26,166 bases of DNA from Colivicinus sp022776215 (GTDB taxonomy: Bacteria > Bacillota_I > Bacilli_A > Erysipelotrichales > Erysipelotrichaceae). The notes below the pieces were generated by a model. It was not told the DNA's origin and searched no databases. It saw only the letters and a list, made by a program, of their open reading frames with translations. A program made the translations under genes and the position numbers. The stretch lies in contig JALFIR010000044.1 of the NCBI GenBank assembly GCA_022776215.1, positions 1 through 26,166 on the forward strand, given 5' to 3'. This document shows, in pieces, positions 15,392-22,652 of this stretch (its first letter is position 1; the number at the start of each line of letters is the position of its first letter).

Positions 15392-17446
15392 ATGAAAAAG
15401 TTATTAATGGTATTATTAGCTGTTCTTATGGCATTCACACTTGTTGCGTGCGGTAAGGATAATGGTGGTAATACAGGCGATGGCGGTGATGAAGTCGAAG
15501 AACCAACTTTCGATGCTAGTGCCGTTGATTTGTCTTCATTAAAACTATCTGACACTAAAAATCTAGTTACAGCTGATTCAAGAGAACCAAGTAATCTAGA
15601 CTACGTTACAACAGCATTAGCTTCTGACCACCAATTCAACGTTAACTTCGTTGATGGCCTTGTTGAAGAAGATAACCATGGTACATATGTACCTTGTATT
15701 GCTGAAAGCTGGGATCATAATGAAGATGCTTCAGTATGGACATTCCATTTAAGAAAAGGCGTTAATTGGTCTACAAACTCTGGTGAAGTTTATGCAGAAG
15801 TTACTGCTCAAGACTTCGTTACAGGAATTAGACATGCTGCAGAATTCCAAACAGGTACTGCTGATGTATTAGGCACAATTGCTGGTTTCACTGATTATTT
15901 CAATAATGGTGATTATTCTGATGAAGCTTGGGCTAAGGTTGGTGTAAAAGCATTAGATGAGTACACAGTTGAATATACTCTATCTGCTCCAACTCCATAT
16001 TTCTATACTTCAGTAGAATATGCTCCATATTACCCAGTTAACCAAAAGTTCTTGGAATCAAAGGGTGATGGTTGTAAATTAGGTAGTCCTGATGTTAACA
16101 GCTGTTCATTTGGTTCATTAGCACCAGATGCAATCCTATACAATGGTGGTTTCGTATTAAGTGCTTTCGATTCACATTCAAAGACAGTTATTGCGAAGAA
16201 CCAAAACTATTGGGATGCTGATAAAATTCATGTAGATACTGTAACTTATATCTATGATGATGGTAGTGATCCATATTCTGGCATTAGAGGTTTCGAACAA
16301 AATACTTATGCTAGTTCATCTTTACCTTCATCAAACGAAGAAGTATATAACGCATTAGCTAAGAAGTATGCTGGTTATACAACTGTTACACTTCCTAACT
16401 ACTATGTATTCGGTGTTGTATTCAACTACAACCGTGTTACTTTCGATAATACTGGATATGCTACAGATGAAACTGCTAAAAACAACACAAGAGCTGCTGT
16501 TCTAAACAAGAATTTCCGTTTAGCATTAAAGTCAGCTTATGATGTTCCAGCTTATGTTGCTTCAACTCAAGCTCCTGAAGTTGCTCAAGCTTGTATTAGA
16601 AATATCAACGATGCTTACAATCTAGTTACTACTAGTGACGGTACTCAATACGGTGCATTAGTTGAACAAGCTTATACTGAATTAACAGGTGAAACTGTAA
16701 GCTTAGCTGATGGTCAATGGCCATGGTTGAGTAAGGAAAAGGCTCTTGCTTACTTGGATGCTGCTGAAGAAGAATTAGGTTTTGAAATTACTGCTGAAAA
16801 CCCAATTCACTTAGATATGTTATGTATTGAAACTTCTCAAAGATTAGTTAAGTCATCTCAATCTATGAAGCAATCTATCGAAGAAAATACTGATGGTAGA
16901 ATTGTTATTGATTTAGTATTAAGAGATTCTGATACTGTTCAAAATATCGCTTACTACACTAGTGCATGGCAAGATGCTGACTTCGATATCTCTACATTCA
17001 CTGGTTGGGGTCCAGACTTTGCAGATCCAAAGACATTCACTGATATCTATTCTCCAGTCAATGGTTACTACATGCACGCAGTTGGTCTAACTGATATGGC
17101 AAGTAGTCCAGATGATTATGGTTCAGATGATGATATCAAGGCTTCACTTGGCTTTACAGAATATCAAAAGTTGTTAGATGCTGCTGATGCAATTACAGGC
17201 GATTTAGATGCTCGTTACAAGGCATATGCTAAGGCTGATGCTTACTTAATTGCTAATGGTCTATATATTCCAACAACTATGTCAACCGGTGATATGGCTG
17301 TAAGAGTTAGCCATGTTGTTCCATTCACTAGAAGCTATGGACAAGGCGTTTCGCAATACAAGTGGAAGGGTCTAGAACTTCAAGAAGACTTAGTAACTAC
17401 AGAACAATATGAAGCTGCTAAGGCTGATTGGGAAGCTGGTAAATAA
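15392..17446 (+). CDS. oppA: Oligopeptide-binding lipoprotein (OppA/AmiA-like)
   Basis: A 684-residue solute-binding protein of family 5. The N-terminus is a lipoprotein signal (KKLLMVLLAVLMAFTLVAC) with lipobox LVAC and C20 as the lipid-modified residue. A Gly/Asp/Glu-rich flexible stretch follows to about 40. The mature part shows family motifs: DYVTTALASDHQFNVNFVDGLVE, GTYVPCIAESWDHNEDASVWTFHLRKGVNWS and WGPDFADPKTFTDIY. It is tethered to the outer membrane face and captures oligopeptides. The size is close to S. pneumoniae AmiA (about 660). The ATG at 15392 has GGGAGG 7 nt upstream and gives an intact signal peptide; an upstream TTG start would spoil it. Confidence 0.95.
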   Translation: MKKLLMVLLAVLMAFTLVACGKDNGGNTGDGGDEVEEPTFDASAVDLSSLKLSDTKNLVTADSREPSNLDYVTTALASDHQFNVNFVDGLVEEDNHGTYVPCIAESWDHNEDASVWTFHLRKGVNWSTNSGEVYAEVTAQDFVTGIRHAAEFQTGTADVLGTIAGFTDYFNNGDYSDEAWAKVGVKALDEYTVEYTLSAPTPYFYTSVEYAPYYPVNQKFLESKGDGCKLGSPDVNSCSFGSLAPDAILYNGGFVLSAFDSHSKTVIAKNQNYWDADKIHVDTVTYIYDDGSDPYSGIRGFEQNTYASSSLPSSNEEVYNALAKKYAGYTTVTLPNYYVFGVVFNYNRVTFDNTGYATDETAKNNTRAAVLNKNFRLALKSAYDVPAYVASTQAPEVAQACIRNINDAYNLVTTSDGTQYGALVEQAYTELTGETVSLADGQWPWLSKEKALAYLDAAEEELGFEITAENPIHLDMLCIETSQRLVKSSQSMKQSIEENTDGRIVIDLVLRDSDTVQNIAYYTSAWQDADFDISTFTGWGPDFADPKTFTDIYSPVNGYYMHAVGLTDMASSPDDYGSDDDIKASLGFTEYQKLLDAADAITGDLDARYKAYAKADAYLIANGLYIPTTMSTGDMAVRVSHVVPFTRSYGQGVSQYKWKGLELQEDLVTTEQYEAAKADWEAGK

Positions 17447-17475
17447 TTAAGTCTAAAGACTAAAAACTAAATATT

Positions 17476-17503
17476 AAAGTAGGCGGCCTACGCTGCCTAC
17501 TTT
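17476..17503 (+). promoter_or_regulatory. Intercistronic hairpin between oppA and oppB
   Basis: AAAGTAGGC (17476-17484) pairs perfectly with GCCTACTTT (17495-17503). The loop holds a second CCTAC (17487-17491), so GTAGG can instead form a smaller hairpin with it. Only TTTGCCTGTTT follows, a poor U-tract, so complete termination is unlikely. More likely it stabilises the oppA message or lets only part of transcription continue, giving more binding protein than permease. Confidence 0.65.
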
Positions 17504-17542
17504 GCCTGTTTAAAAGAATATTGATTAAGGGAGGATTTTAAA

Positions 17543-19015
17543 ATGGGAAAGTATATATTTTCGAGAATAATTAAAGCCATTTTTTCAATATTCGCTGTTG
17601 TTTCTATTGTTATAGGAATGATTTTTACTTTAATTCCTAAAACAAAGATATTTGAACTTGATGAGGGATATCGTAAATTGAAGGGTGATAGTCGTATCAC
17701 TTATACTTATTCTAAATATGATGAACTTGGTTATCTAGATTTTGTAAAGTTACAAGATATGTGTAATGAAAAATCTGATGATGTTAATGCGTGTCTTGTA
17801 AATAACAGCGAAGAGAATCTTAGAGTGATTCAAGAATATGAAGATGATGGTTATACTATTGAATATCTAAAATCAAAAACAGCTTATGCATATCGTGATT
17901 ATACTATACTTGAATTAGTAATGAATTTCTGGAGTCACTTGATAAAAGTAGACACTGTTAATGCTATTCAAGATAGCAATAATCCAAATCTTGAACGAAA
18001 AGTTTATTTTGGTAAAGACCAAAATGGGGCACCTGCGATTAAGTGCTCTGGTTGCGAACATGAATATTTATTATATTTTGGGGATGGATTCCCATTTGTT
18101 CATCAAAACTTTATTAGTTTAAATTTTGGTAATTCTTATCCAACAAATAAGGGCATACCAACACTTAAAGTAATTAATCAAGGACAAGGTGAACAAGTTA
18201 AGAAAGAACAAACTTTTCCAACTGGACTAGTACAAGAAAGTGCTATTAATCAACATACTTGTACTTATAAGAATACTATCGATCACTTGGATGAAACAAG
18301 ATTTACTAACAATTATGCTAATTGTGATTCTTATTATTCTTCTCCATCTATGGTTGGAACTTCTTATAAGTTTGGAATCATTTCACTTGTTATTGCGTAT
18401 GTATTAGCAATTCCATTTGGTATTTTAATGAGTAGAAATAAAGACAAAGCCGTTGATAAGATTGGTATTGCCTTTATCAATATCGTTATTGCTTTGCCAT
18501 CACTTGCTCTTATTTTCTTTATAAGAGAAATTGGTGTTAATTTCGGTTTACCTGATAAGTTCCCAATGCTTGGTTTTAATGATGTAAGATCTTACATTGC
18601 ACCAATCATTGTTTTATCATTAATCTCTATGCCTTCACTTATGATGTGGACAAGACGTTATATGATTGACCAATCTACTAGTGATTATGTAAAATTTGCT
18701 CGTGCAAAAGGTTTATCTCAAAAAGAAATTTTTAATAAGCATATTTTAAAAAATGCTATTATTCCAATTGTTAATGGCATTCCGGTAAGTATTGTTGCTT
18801 GTATTTCAGGTGCTTTCATTACTGAATCTGCATTTGCTATTCCTGGTATGGGTAAGATGCTTCCTGAAGCTATTAAGAGATTAAATAATAATATGGTTAT
18901 TACTCTTGTGTTTATTTTCTCTTCTTTGGCAATTTTCTCTGTTCTTGTGGGTGACCTTCTAATGACAGCTATAGATCCACGTATCCAACTAGCTGCCAAG
19001 AAAGGAAAGAAATAA
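17543..19015 (+). CDS. oppB: Oligopeptide ABC transporter permease OppB (AmiC-like)
   Basis: A 490-residue permease, far longer than the common OppB of about 310, but like S. pneumoniae AmiC of about 500. One membrane helix (about 8-30) is followed by a large extracellular insert of about 240 residues (32-272). Five more helices form the BPD_transp_1 core (about 275-480). The cytoplasmic EAA loop is KFARAKGLSQKEIFNKHILKNAIIP. The insert has six cysteines (C74, C84, C168, C171, C240, C261), a likely set of disulfides. With OppC it forms the membrane channel. A GGGAGG site precedes the ATG. The next gene starts 1 nt after its stop. Confidence 0.93.
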   Translation: MGKYIFSRIIKAIFSIFAVVSIVIGMIFTLIPKTKIFELDEGYRKLKGDSRITYTYSKYDELGYLDFVKLQDMCNEKSDDVNACLVNNSEENLRVIQEYEDDGYTIEYLKSKTAYAYRDYTILELVMNFWSHLIKVDTVNAIQDSNNPNLERKVYFGKDQNGAPAIKCSGCEHEYLLYFGDGFPFVHQNFISLNFGNSYPTNKGIPTLKVINQGQGEQVKKEQTFPTGLVQESAINQHTCTYKNTIDHLDETRFTNNYANCDSYYSSPSMVGTSYKFGIISLVIAYVLAIPFGILMSRNKDKAVDKIGIAFINIVIALPSLALIFFIREIGVNFGLPDKFPMLGFNDVRSYIAPIIVLSLISMPSLMMWTRRYMIDQSTSDYVKFARAKGLSQKEIFNKHILKNAIIPIVNGIPVSIVACISGAFITESAFAIPGMGKMLPEAIKRLNNNMVITLVFIFSSLAIFSVLVGDLLMTAIDPRIQLAAKKGKK

Positions 19016-19016
19016 T

Positions 19017-19985
19017 ATGACTGAAATTAATAATACAAATATTAATGATATCGATTTAAATGATCCAAAATTGTTTGAGAAAAAGATTGCTGATGAAAGC
19101 AGTTCTGAACATCTAGCAGCTCCAAAGTATTCATATTGGGGCTCTGTTTGGAGAAATTTTTTCCATAATAAATTGGCAATGTTTTTGTTGGTAATTATCA
19201 TTATAGTTTTCTTATTTGCGTTTATTCAACCATCAGTGAGTGGATATGATCCTATGAAAACTCCAAATATTAACAATAAAGCAATGCATTATATTAGACC
19301 TTTTAAACAAAGTGGTTATCTATTTGGCACCGATGATAAGGGTAATAGTTTATTTAATGCATTATGGGCCGGTACTAAGAATTCATTATTCTTAGCTGTT
19401 ATGGCTACTTTAATCACTGAATTCTTAGGTGTTGTTATTGGCATGTTCTGGGGATTCTCTAAGAAGATTGATGCTGTTATGATTGAGGTTTATAATGTTC
19501 TATCAAATATTCCTACAACGCTAATTGCTATGATTTTGGTTTATGCATTAGGCGCTGGTATGAAACAATTGATCTTCGCTCTTTGTATTACTACATGGGT
19601 AAGTACCGCTTATTTCATAAGAGTTCAGGTTATGATTATCAGGGATAGAGAATATAATCTTGCTAGTAAATGTTTGGGCACTCCTACTTATAAGATAATT
19701 TTAAATAACGTATTGCCTTATTTGGTATCAGTAATTATTACAAGTATTTCAAGAGATATTCCATTATTTATCTCAACAGAAGTTGCTTTATCATACATGG
19801 GCGTAGGTCTTAGTGAAGAAATTCCATCATTAGGTAAGATGATTCAACAATATGCCCCTTATATGACAAGTGCTAGTTACTTGTTCTGGATTCCGGTATT
19901 TACAGCTGCAATAGTTTCTGTTTCTTTATATATTGTTGGCCAAGCGCTTGCTGATGCTAGTGACCCTAGAACTCATATGCTATAG
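19017..19985 (+). CDS. oppC: Oligopeptide ABC transporter permease OppC (AmiD-like)
   Basis: A 322-residue permease. The N-terminal 50 residues are hydrophilic and cytoplasmic, with several Asn/Asp. Helix 1 lies at about 53-72 and is followed by an extracellular segment with YLFGTDDKGNSLFNALWAG, the OppC 'GTD..G.d...l..G' motif. Five further helices follow, with the EAA loop at NLASKCLGTPTYKIILNNVLPYLV. DASDPRTHML ends the protein, close to the usual 'DaldPr' end. It pairs with OppB. The start lies two bases past the oppB stop codon; no separate promoter is seen. Confidence 0.94.
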   Translation: MTEINNTNINDIDLNDPKLFEKKIADESSSEHLAAPKYSYWGSVWRNFFHNKLAMFLLVIIIIVFLFAFIQPSVSGYDPMKTPNINNKAMHYIRPFKQSGYLFGTDDKGNSLFNALWAGTKNSLFLAVMATLITEFLGVVIGMFWGFSKKIDAVMIEVYNVLSNIPTTLIAMILVYALGAGMKQLIFALCITTWVSTAYFIRVQVMIIRDREYNLASKCLGTPTYKIILNNVLPYLVSVIITSISRDIPLFISTEVALSYMGVGLSEEIPSLGKMIQQYAPYMTSASYLFWIPVFTAAIVSVSLYIVGQALADASDPRTHML

Positions 19986-19994
19986 AGGTGAATT

Positions 19995-21062
19995 ATGTCA
20001 AAAAATATAATATTATCTGCTAAAAATATTGAAGTAAAGTTCAAGGTTAGAAATAGAGTTCTAACAGCTATTCGTAATGTCTCTCTTGATTTTGAAGAGG
20101 GCAAGGTAGTTGCCATCGTTGGTGAATCTGGTAGTGGTAAGTCAGTATTTACTAAGACTTTCACTGGTATGATTGATATTAATGGTGAAGTAAGCAATGG
20201 TGAAATAATTTTTGAAGGAAAGAATCTATTAGATAACAAAACAGAAGAAGATTGGTTGAATATTCGTGGTAAGAAGATTGCTACTGTGTTCCAAGATCCA
20301 ATGACTTCTTTAAATCCTGTTAGAACCATCGGTTATCAGATTTCTGAAGTATTAATCAAACACCAAGGTATGTCTAAAGAAGAGGCTAAGAAGGAAGCAA
20401 TTTCTCTTATGGCTCGTGTAGGTATTCATAATCCTGAACAAAGATATGATGAATATCCATTCCAATATTCTGGTGGTATGCGTCAAAGAATCGTTATCGC
20501 TATTGCGCTTGCTTGTCATCCTAAGATTTTAATCTGTGATGAGCCTACAACTGCGCTAGATGTTACTATTCAAGCTCAAATCATTCATTTGATTAAAGAC
20601 TTGTCTAAGGAATATGGATTCACAACTATCTACATTACACACGACTTAGGTGTTGTTGCTAATGTAGCTGATGTTGTTGCTATTATGTATGCTGGTCAAA
20701 TCATTGAATATGGTAATGTTGATGAAATCTTCTATAATCCTCAACATCCATATACTTGGGGACTACTTTCATCTTTACCACAATTAAGTGATAAGGGTGA
20801 TGAATTGTTCGCAATCAGAGGTACACCACCTTCATTGTTTGAAGAAATTAAGGGTGATGCTTTTGCACCAAGAAGTGATTATGCACTAGCTATTGACTAT
20901 ATCATGGAACCTCCTTTCTTTAAGGTTTCTGATACTCACTATGCTAAAACATGGTTATTACATCCAAATGCGCCTAAGGTAGAAAAACCTAAGGCTATCT
21001 GTAATCTTCATGAAAAGATTTCAGCATTAACCGCAAAAGGAGGCGTGTATGGCGAACGATAA
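19995..21062 (+). CDS. oppD: Oligopeptide ABC transporter ATPase OppD (AmiE-like)
   Basis: A 355-residue ATPase, the same length as pneumococcal AmiE as I recall it. Walker A is GESGSGKS (43-50), the Q-loop is TVFQDPMTSLNPVRTIGYQ, the signature is YSGGMRQR, Walker B is ILICDEPTTALD, and the switch is THDLG. The C-terminal oligopeptide domain begins at YNPQHPYTWGLLSSLP. Where many OppD/DppD proteins have a cysteine cluster (CPFAPRCPYA-like), this one reads GDAFAPRSDYALAIDY with no cysteine, a trait I associate with the Ami branch. It has an AGAGGTG site and overlaps oppF by 14 bp. It powers uptake together with OppF. Confidence 0.94.
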   Translation: MSKNIILSAKNIEVKFKVRNRVLTAIRNVSLDFEEGKVVAIVGESGSGKSVFTKTFTGMIDINGEVSNGEIIFEGKNLLDNKTEEDWLNIRGKKIATVFQDPMTSLNPVRTIGYQISEVLIKHQGMSKEEAKKEAISLMARVGIHNPEQRYDEYPFQYSGGMRQRIVIAIALACHPKILICDEPTTALDVTIQAQIIHLIKDLSKEYGFTTIYITHDLGVVANVADVVAIMYAGQIIEYGNVDEIFYNPQHPYTWGLLSSLPQLSDKGDELFAIRGTPPSLFEEIKGDAFAPRSDYALAIDYIMEPPFFKVSDTHYAKTWLLHPNAPKVEKPKAICNLHEKISALTAKGGVYGER

Positions 21063-22011
21063 TAAAGAAGTTCTATTAGATGTTAAGCATCTAGAAATTA
21101 CTTTCTATCAAAATAAGAAGCGTTTTAGAGCAGTTAAAGATGCTAACTTCCAAATCTATAAGGGTGAAACTTTCGCCCTTGTAGGTGAATCTGGAAGTGG
21201 TAAGACTACTATTGGTAGATCTATTATTAGATTAAATCCTACTTCAGATGGTGAAATCATCTATAAGGGTAAGAAGATTAATGGTAAGATTTCTAAGGAA
21301 GAGGAAAGAGAAGTTGTTAGAAACATTCAAATGATCTTCCAAGATCCAGCTGCTTCATTAAACGAAAGAGCTACAATTGATTACTGTATCTCTGAAGGCT
21401 TATATAACTTCAAATTATTTGAAAACGAAGAAGATAGAGAAGCTAAGGTAGATAATGCCTTAAAATCTGTAGGTTTGTTACCTGAACATAAATCAAGATA
21501 TCCACATGAATTTTCTGGTGGCCAAAGACAAAGAGTTGGTATCGCAAGAGCAATGATTATGGAACCTGAATTTATTATTGCCGATGAACCTATTTCAGCC
21601 CTTGATGTTTCTATTCGTGCTCAAGTATTAAACTTAATGAACAAGTTTAAGGAAGAAAGAGGCTTAACTTATATGTTTATTGCCCATGATCTTTCTGTTG
21701 TTCGTTACTTCTCTGATAGAATCGCTGTTATTCATAATGGTCGTATTGTTGAGGTTGCACCAACTGAGGTATTATTCAAGTATCCTTTGCATCCTTATAC
21801 AATTTCATTGTTACAAGCTGTACCAATGCCTGACCCAATTATTGAAAAGAAAAAGGAACTTGTTATCTATGATGATTCAGGTAGAGACTTGTCTGGTCCT
21901 AAGCCTAAGCTTACAGAAATTAGACCTGGTCACTATGTATTTATGAATGATCGTGAAAGACAAGAATATGAAGTTAAGCTTCAAGCTATGGAAAAAGAGG
22001 CTAATGCCTAA
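21049..22011 (+). CDS. oppF: Oligopeptide ABC transporter ATPase OppF (AmiF-like)
   Basis: A 320-residue ATPase. Walker A is GESGSGKT (46-53), the Q-loop is MIFQDPAASLNERATI, the signature is FSGGQRQRVGIARAM, Walker B is FIIADEPISALD, and the switch is AHDLSVVRY. The C-terminal oligopeptide domain starts at YPLHPYTISLLQAVPMPDP. DEPISALDVSIRAQVLNL is the usual OppF/DppF form. It forms the ATPase heterodimer with OppD. The AGGAGG site lies inside the end of oppD. No terminator follows; the next gene is 36 bp away with its own likely promoter. Confidence 0.94.
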   Translation: MANDNKEVLLDVKHLEITFYQNKKRFRAVKDANFQIYKGETFALVGESGSGKTTIGRSIIRLNPTSDGEIIYKGKKINGKISKEEEREVVRNIQMIFQDPAASLNERATIDYCISEGLYNFKLFENEEDREAKVDNALKSVGLLPEHKSRYPHEFSGGQRQRVGIARAMIMEPEFIIADEPISALDVSIRAQVLNLMNKFKEERGLTYMFIAHDLSVVRYFSDRIAVIHNGRIVEVAPTEVLFKYPLHPYTISLLQAVPMPDPIIEKKKELVIYDDSGRDLSGPKPKLTEIRPGHYVFMNDRERQEYEVKLQAMEKEANA

Positions 22012-22017
22012 GCTTTG

Positions 22018-22026
22018 TGCTATCAT
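22018..22026 (+). promoter_or_regulatory. Extended -10 promoter of sepF
   Basis: TGC followed by TATCAT (22021-22026), preceded by TG to give a full TGTGnTATnAT -16/-10 element. Transcription would begin near 22033, with an AAGGAG site right after it for the ATG at 22048. The element matches those of tsaE and the EamA gene. Read-through from opp is also possible because no terminator intervenes. Confidence 0.5.
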
Positions 22027-22047
22027 TATTAAGTAAGGAGAATCTTT

Positions 22048-22443
22048 ATGAGTTTTACTGAAAAAATAAGAGATTTTATAGCTCCAGCTGAAGAAGAAAA
22101 TGAATTAGAACTTACTGAAGAGGAAGCAACCGTTTTGAGTACTTACGAGAAACCTAAGGATGCTACTGTTAGTAAGATTAATTCATCTGCAAATATTGTG
22201 TTGTTTGAACCAAGAAATTTTGATGAGGCTGAGGAAATTGGCAGACACATCAAAAACCATAGAGCTTGTTGTATCAATCTGCATAAGATGCCACTTGAAT
22301 ATCGTCAAAGAATTATTGATTTCTTGAGTGGTGTTGTTTATGGTGTCGATGGTTCAATCAAAAAAGTCGGCGAGAACGTAATTCTTTGTTCACCAAAGAA
22401 CTTAGGCGTTGCTGGCGACATTAATTTAAATTCACAAGACTAA
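22048..22443 (+). CDS. sepF: Cell division protein SepF
   Basis: A 131-residue protein, a little shorter than B. subtilis SepF (about 150). An amphipathic N-terminal helix (SFTEKIRDFI) fits the membrane anchor. A Glu-rich linker (about 14-40) follows, then the SepF core at about 48-125: IVLFEPRNFDEAEEIGRHI, ACCINLHKMPLEYRQRIIDFLSGVVYGVDGSIKKVGENVILCSP. SepF polymerises and links FtsZ rings to the membrane. In B. subtilis the order is sepF-ylmG-ylmH-divIVA-ileS; here ileS follows directly, with the intervening genes absent. An AAGGAG site precedes the ATG. Confidence 0.93.
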   Translation: MSFTEKIRDFIAPAEEENELELTEEEATVLSTYEKPKDATVSKINSSANIVLFEPRNFDEAEEIGRHIKNHRACCINLHKMPLEYRQRIIDFLSGVVYGVDGSIKKVGENVILCSPKNLGVAGDINLNSQD

Positions 22444-22453
22444 GATTAAGACA

Positions 22454-22462
22454 TGCTTAAAT
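22454..22462 (+). promoter_or_regulatory. Possible promoter of the ileS T-box leader
   Basis: TGC then TTAAAT (22457-22462) makes a TG-extended -10. Its start point near 22469 would fall just before stem I of the T-box. No good -35 is at the right distance (a TTCACA lies 20 bp upstream). Confidence 0.4.
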
Positions 22463-22469
22463 AGGAAAT

Positions 22470-22632
22470 ATTAAAGAGAGTCAGTAGGGGTGGAAGCTGA
22501 TATAGGAACTATTTAAGATATCACTTATGAGTTGTAACTAGATCAAAATAGTTACCGTTATTCGCGTTAAGAATTAAGTTAGAAGTAAAGGTGGTACCGC
22601 GCATATTGCGCCCTTTGGTATCACCTTTTTTA
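22470..22632 (+). promoter_or_regulatory. T-box riboswitch (Ile) controlling ileS
   Basis: The leader has the T-box layout. Stem I holds AGAGAG (22475-22480) and a UCAG/CUGA helix (22481-22484 with 22497-22500). The specifier codon AUC (22520-22522) is followed by A and then CUUAUGAG, as in known specifier loops. The conserved box AGGTGGTACCGCG (22589-22601) contains UGGU (22592-22595), which can pair with the ACCA end of uncharged tRNA-Ile. The terminator stem is at 22587-22628. Uncharged tRNA-Ile should stabilise the antiterminator and turn ileS on. Confidence 0.95.
22587..22631 (+). terminator. T-box regulated terminator
   Basis: AAAGGTGGTACC (22587-22598) pairs with GGTATCACCTTT (22617-22628) with one G-U pair, followed by T's to 22631. 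The 5' arm includes the T-box sequence, so terminator and antiterminator exclude each other. Confidence 0.9.
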
Positions 22633-22652
22633 TTTAAAAAAGGAGTTTACAT

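Noticed and set aside
18718..18999. Minus-strand frame opposite the end of oppB
   Set aside because: It is antisense to conserved permease helices with no start signals.
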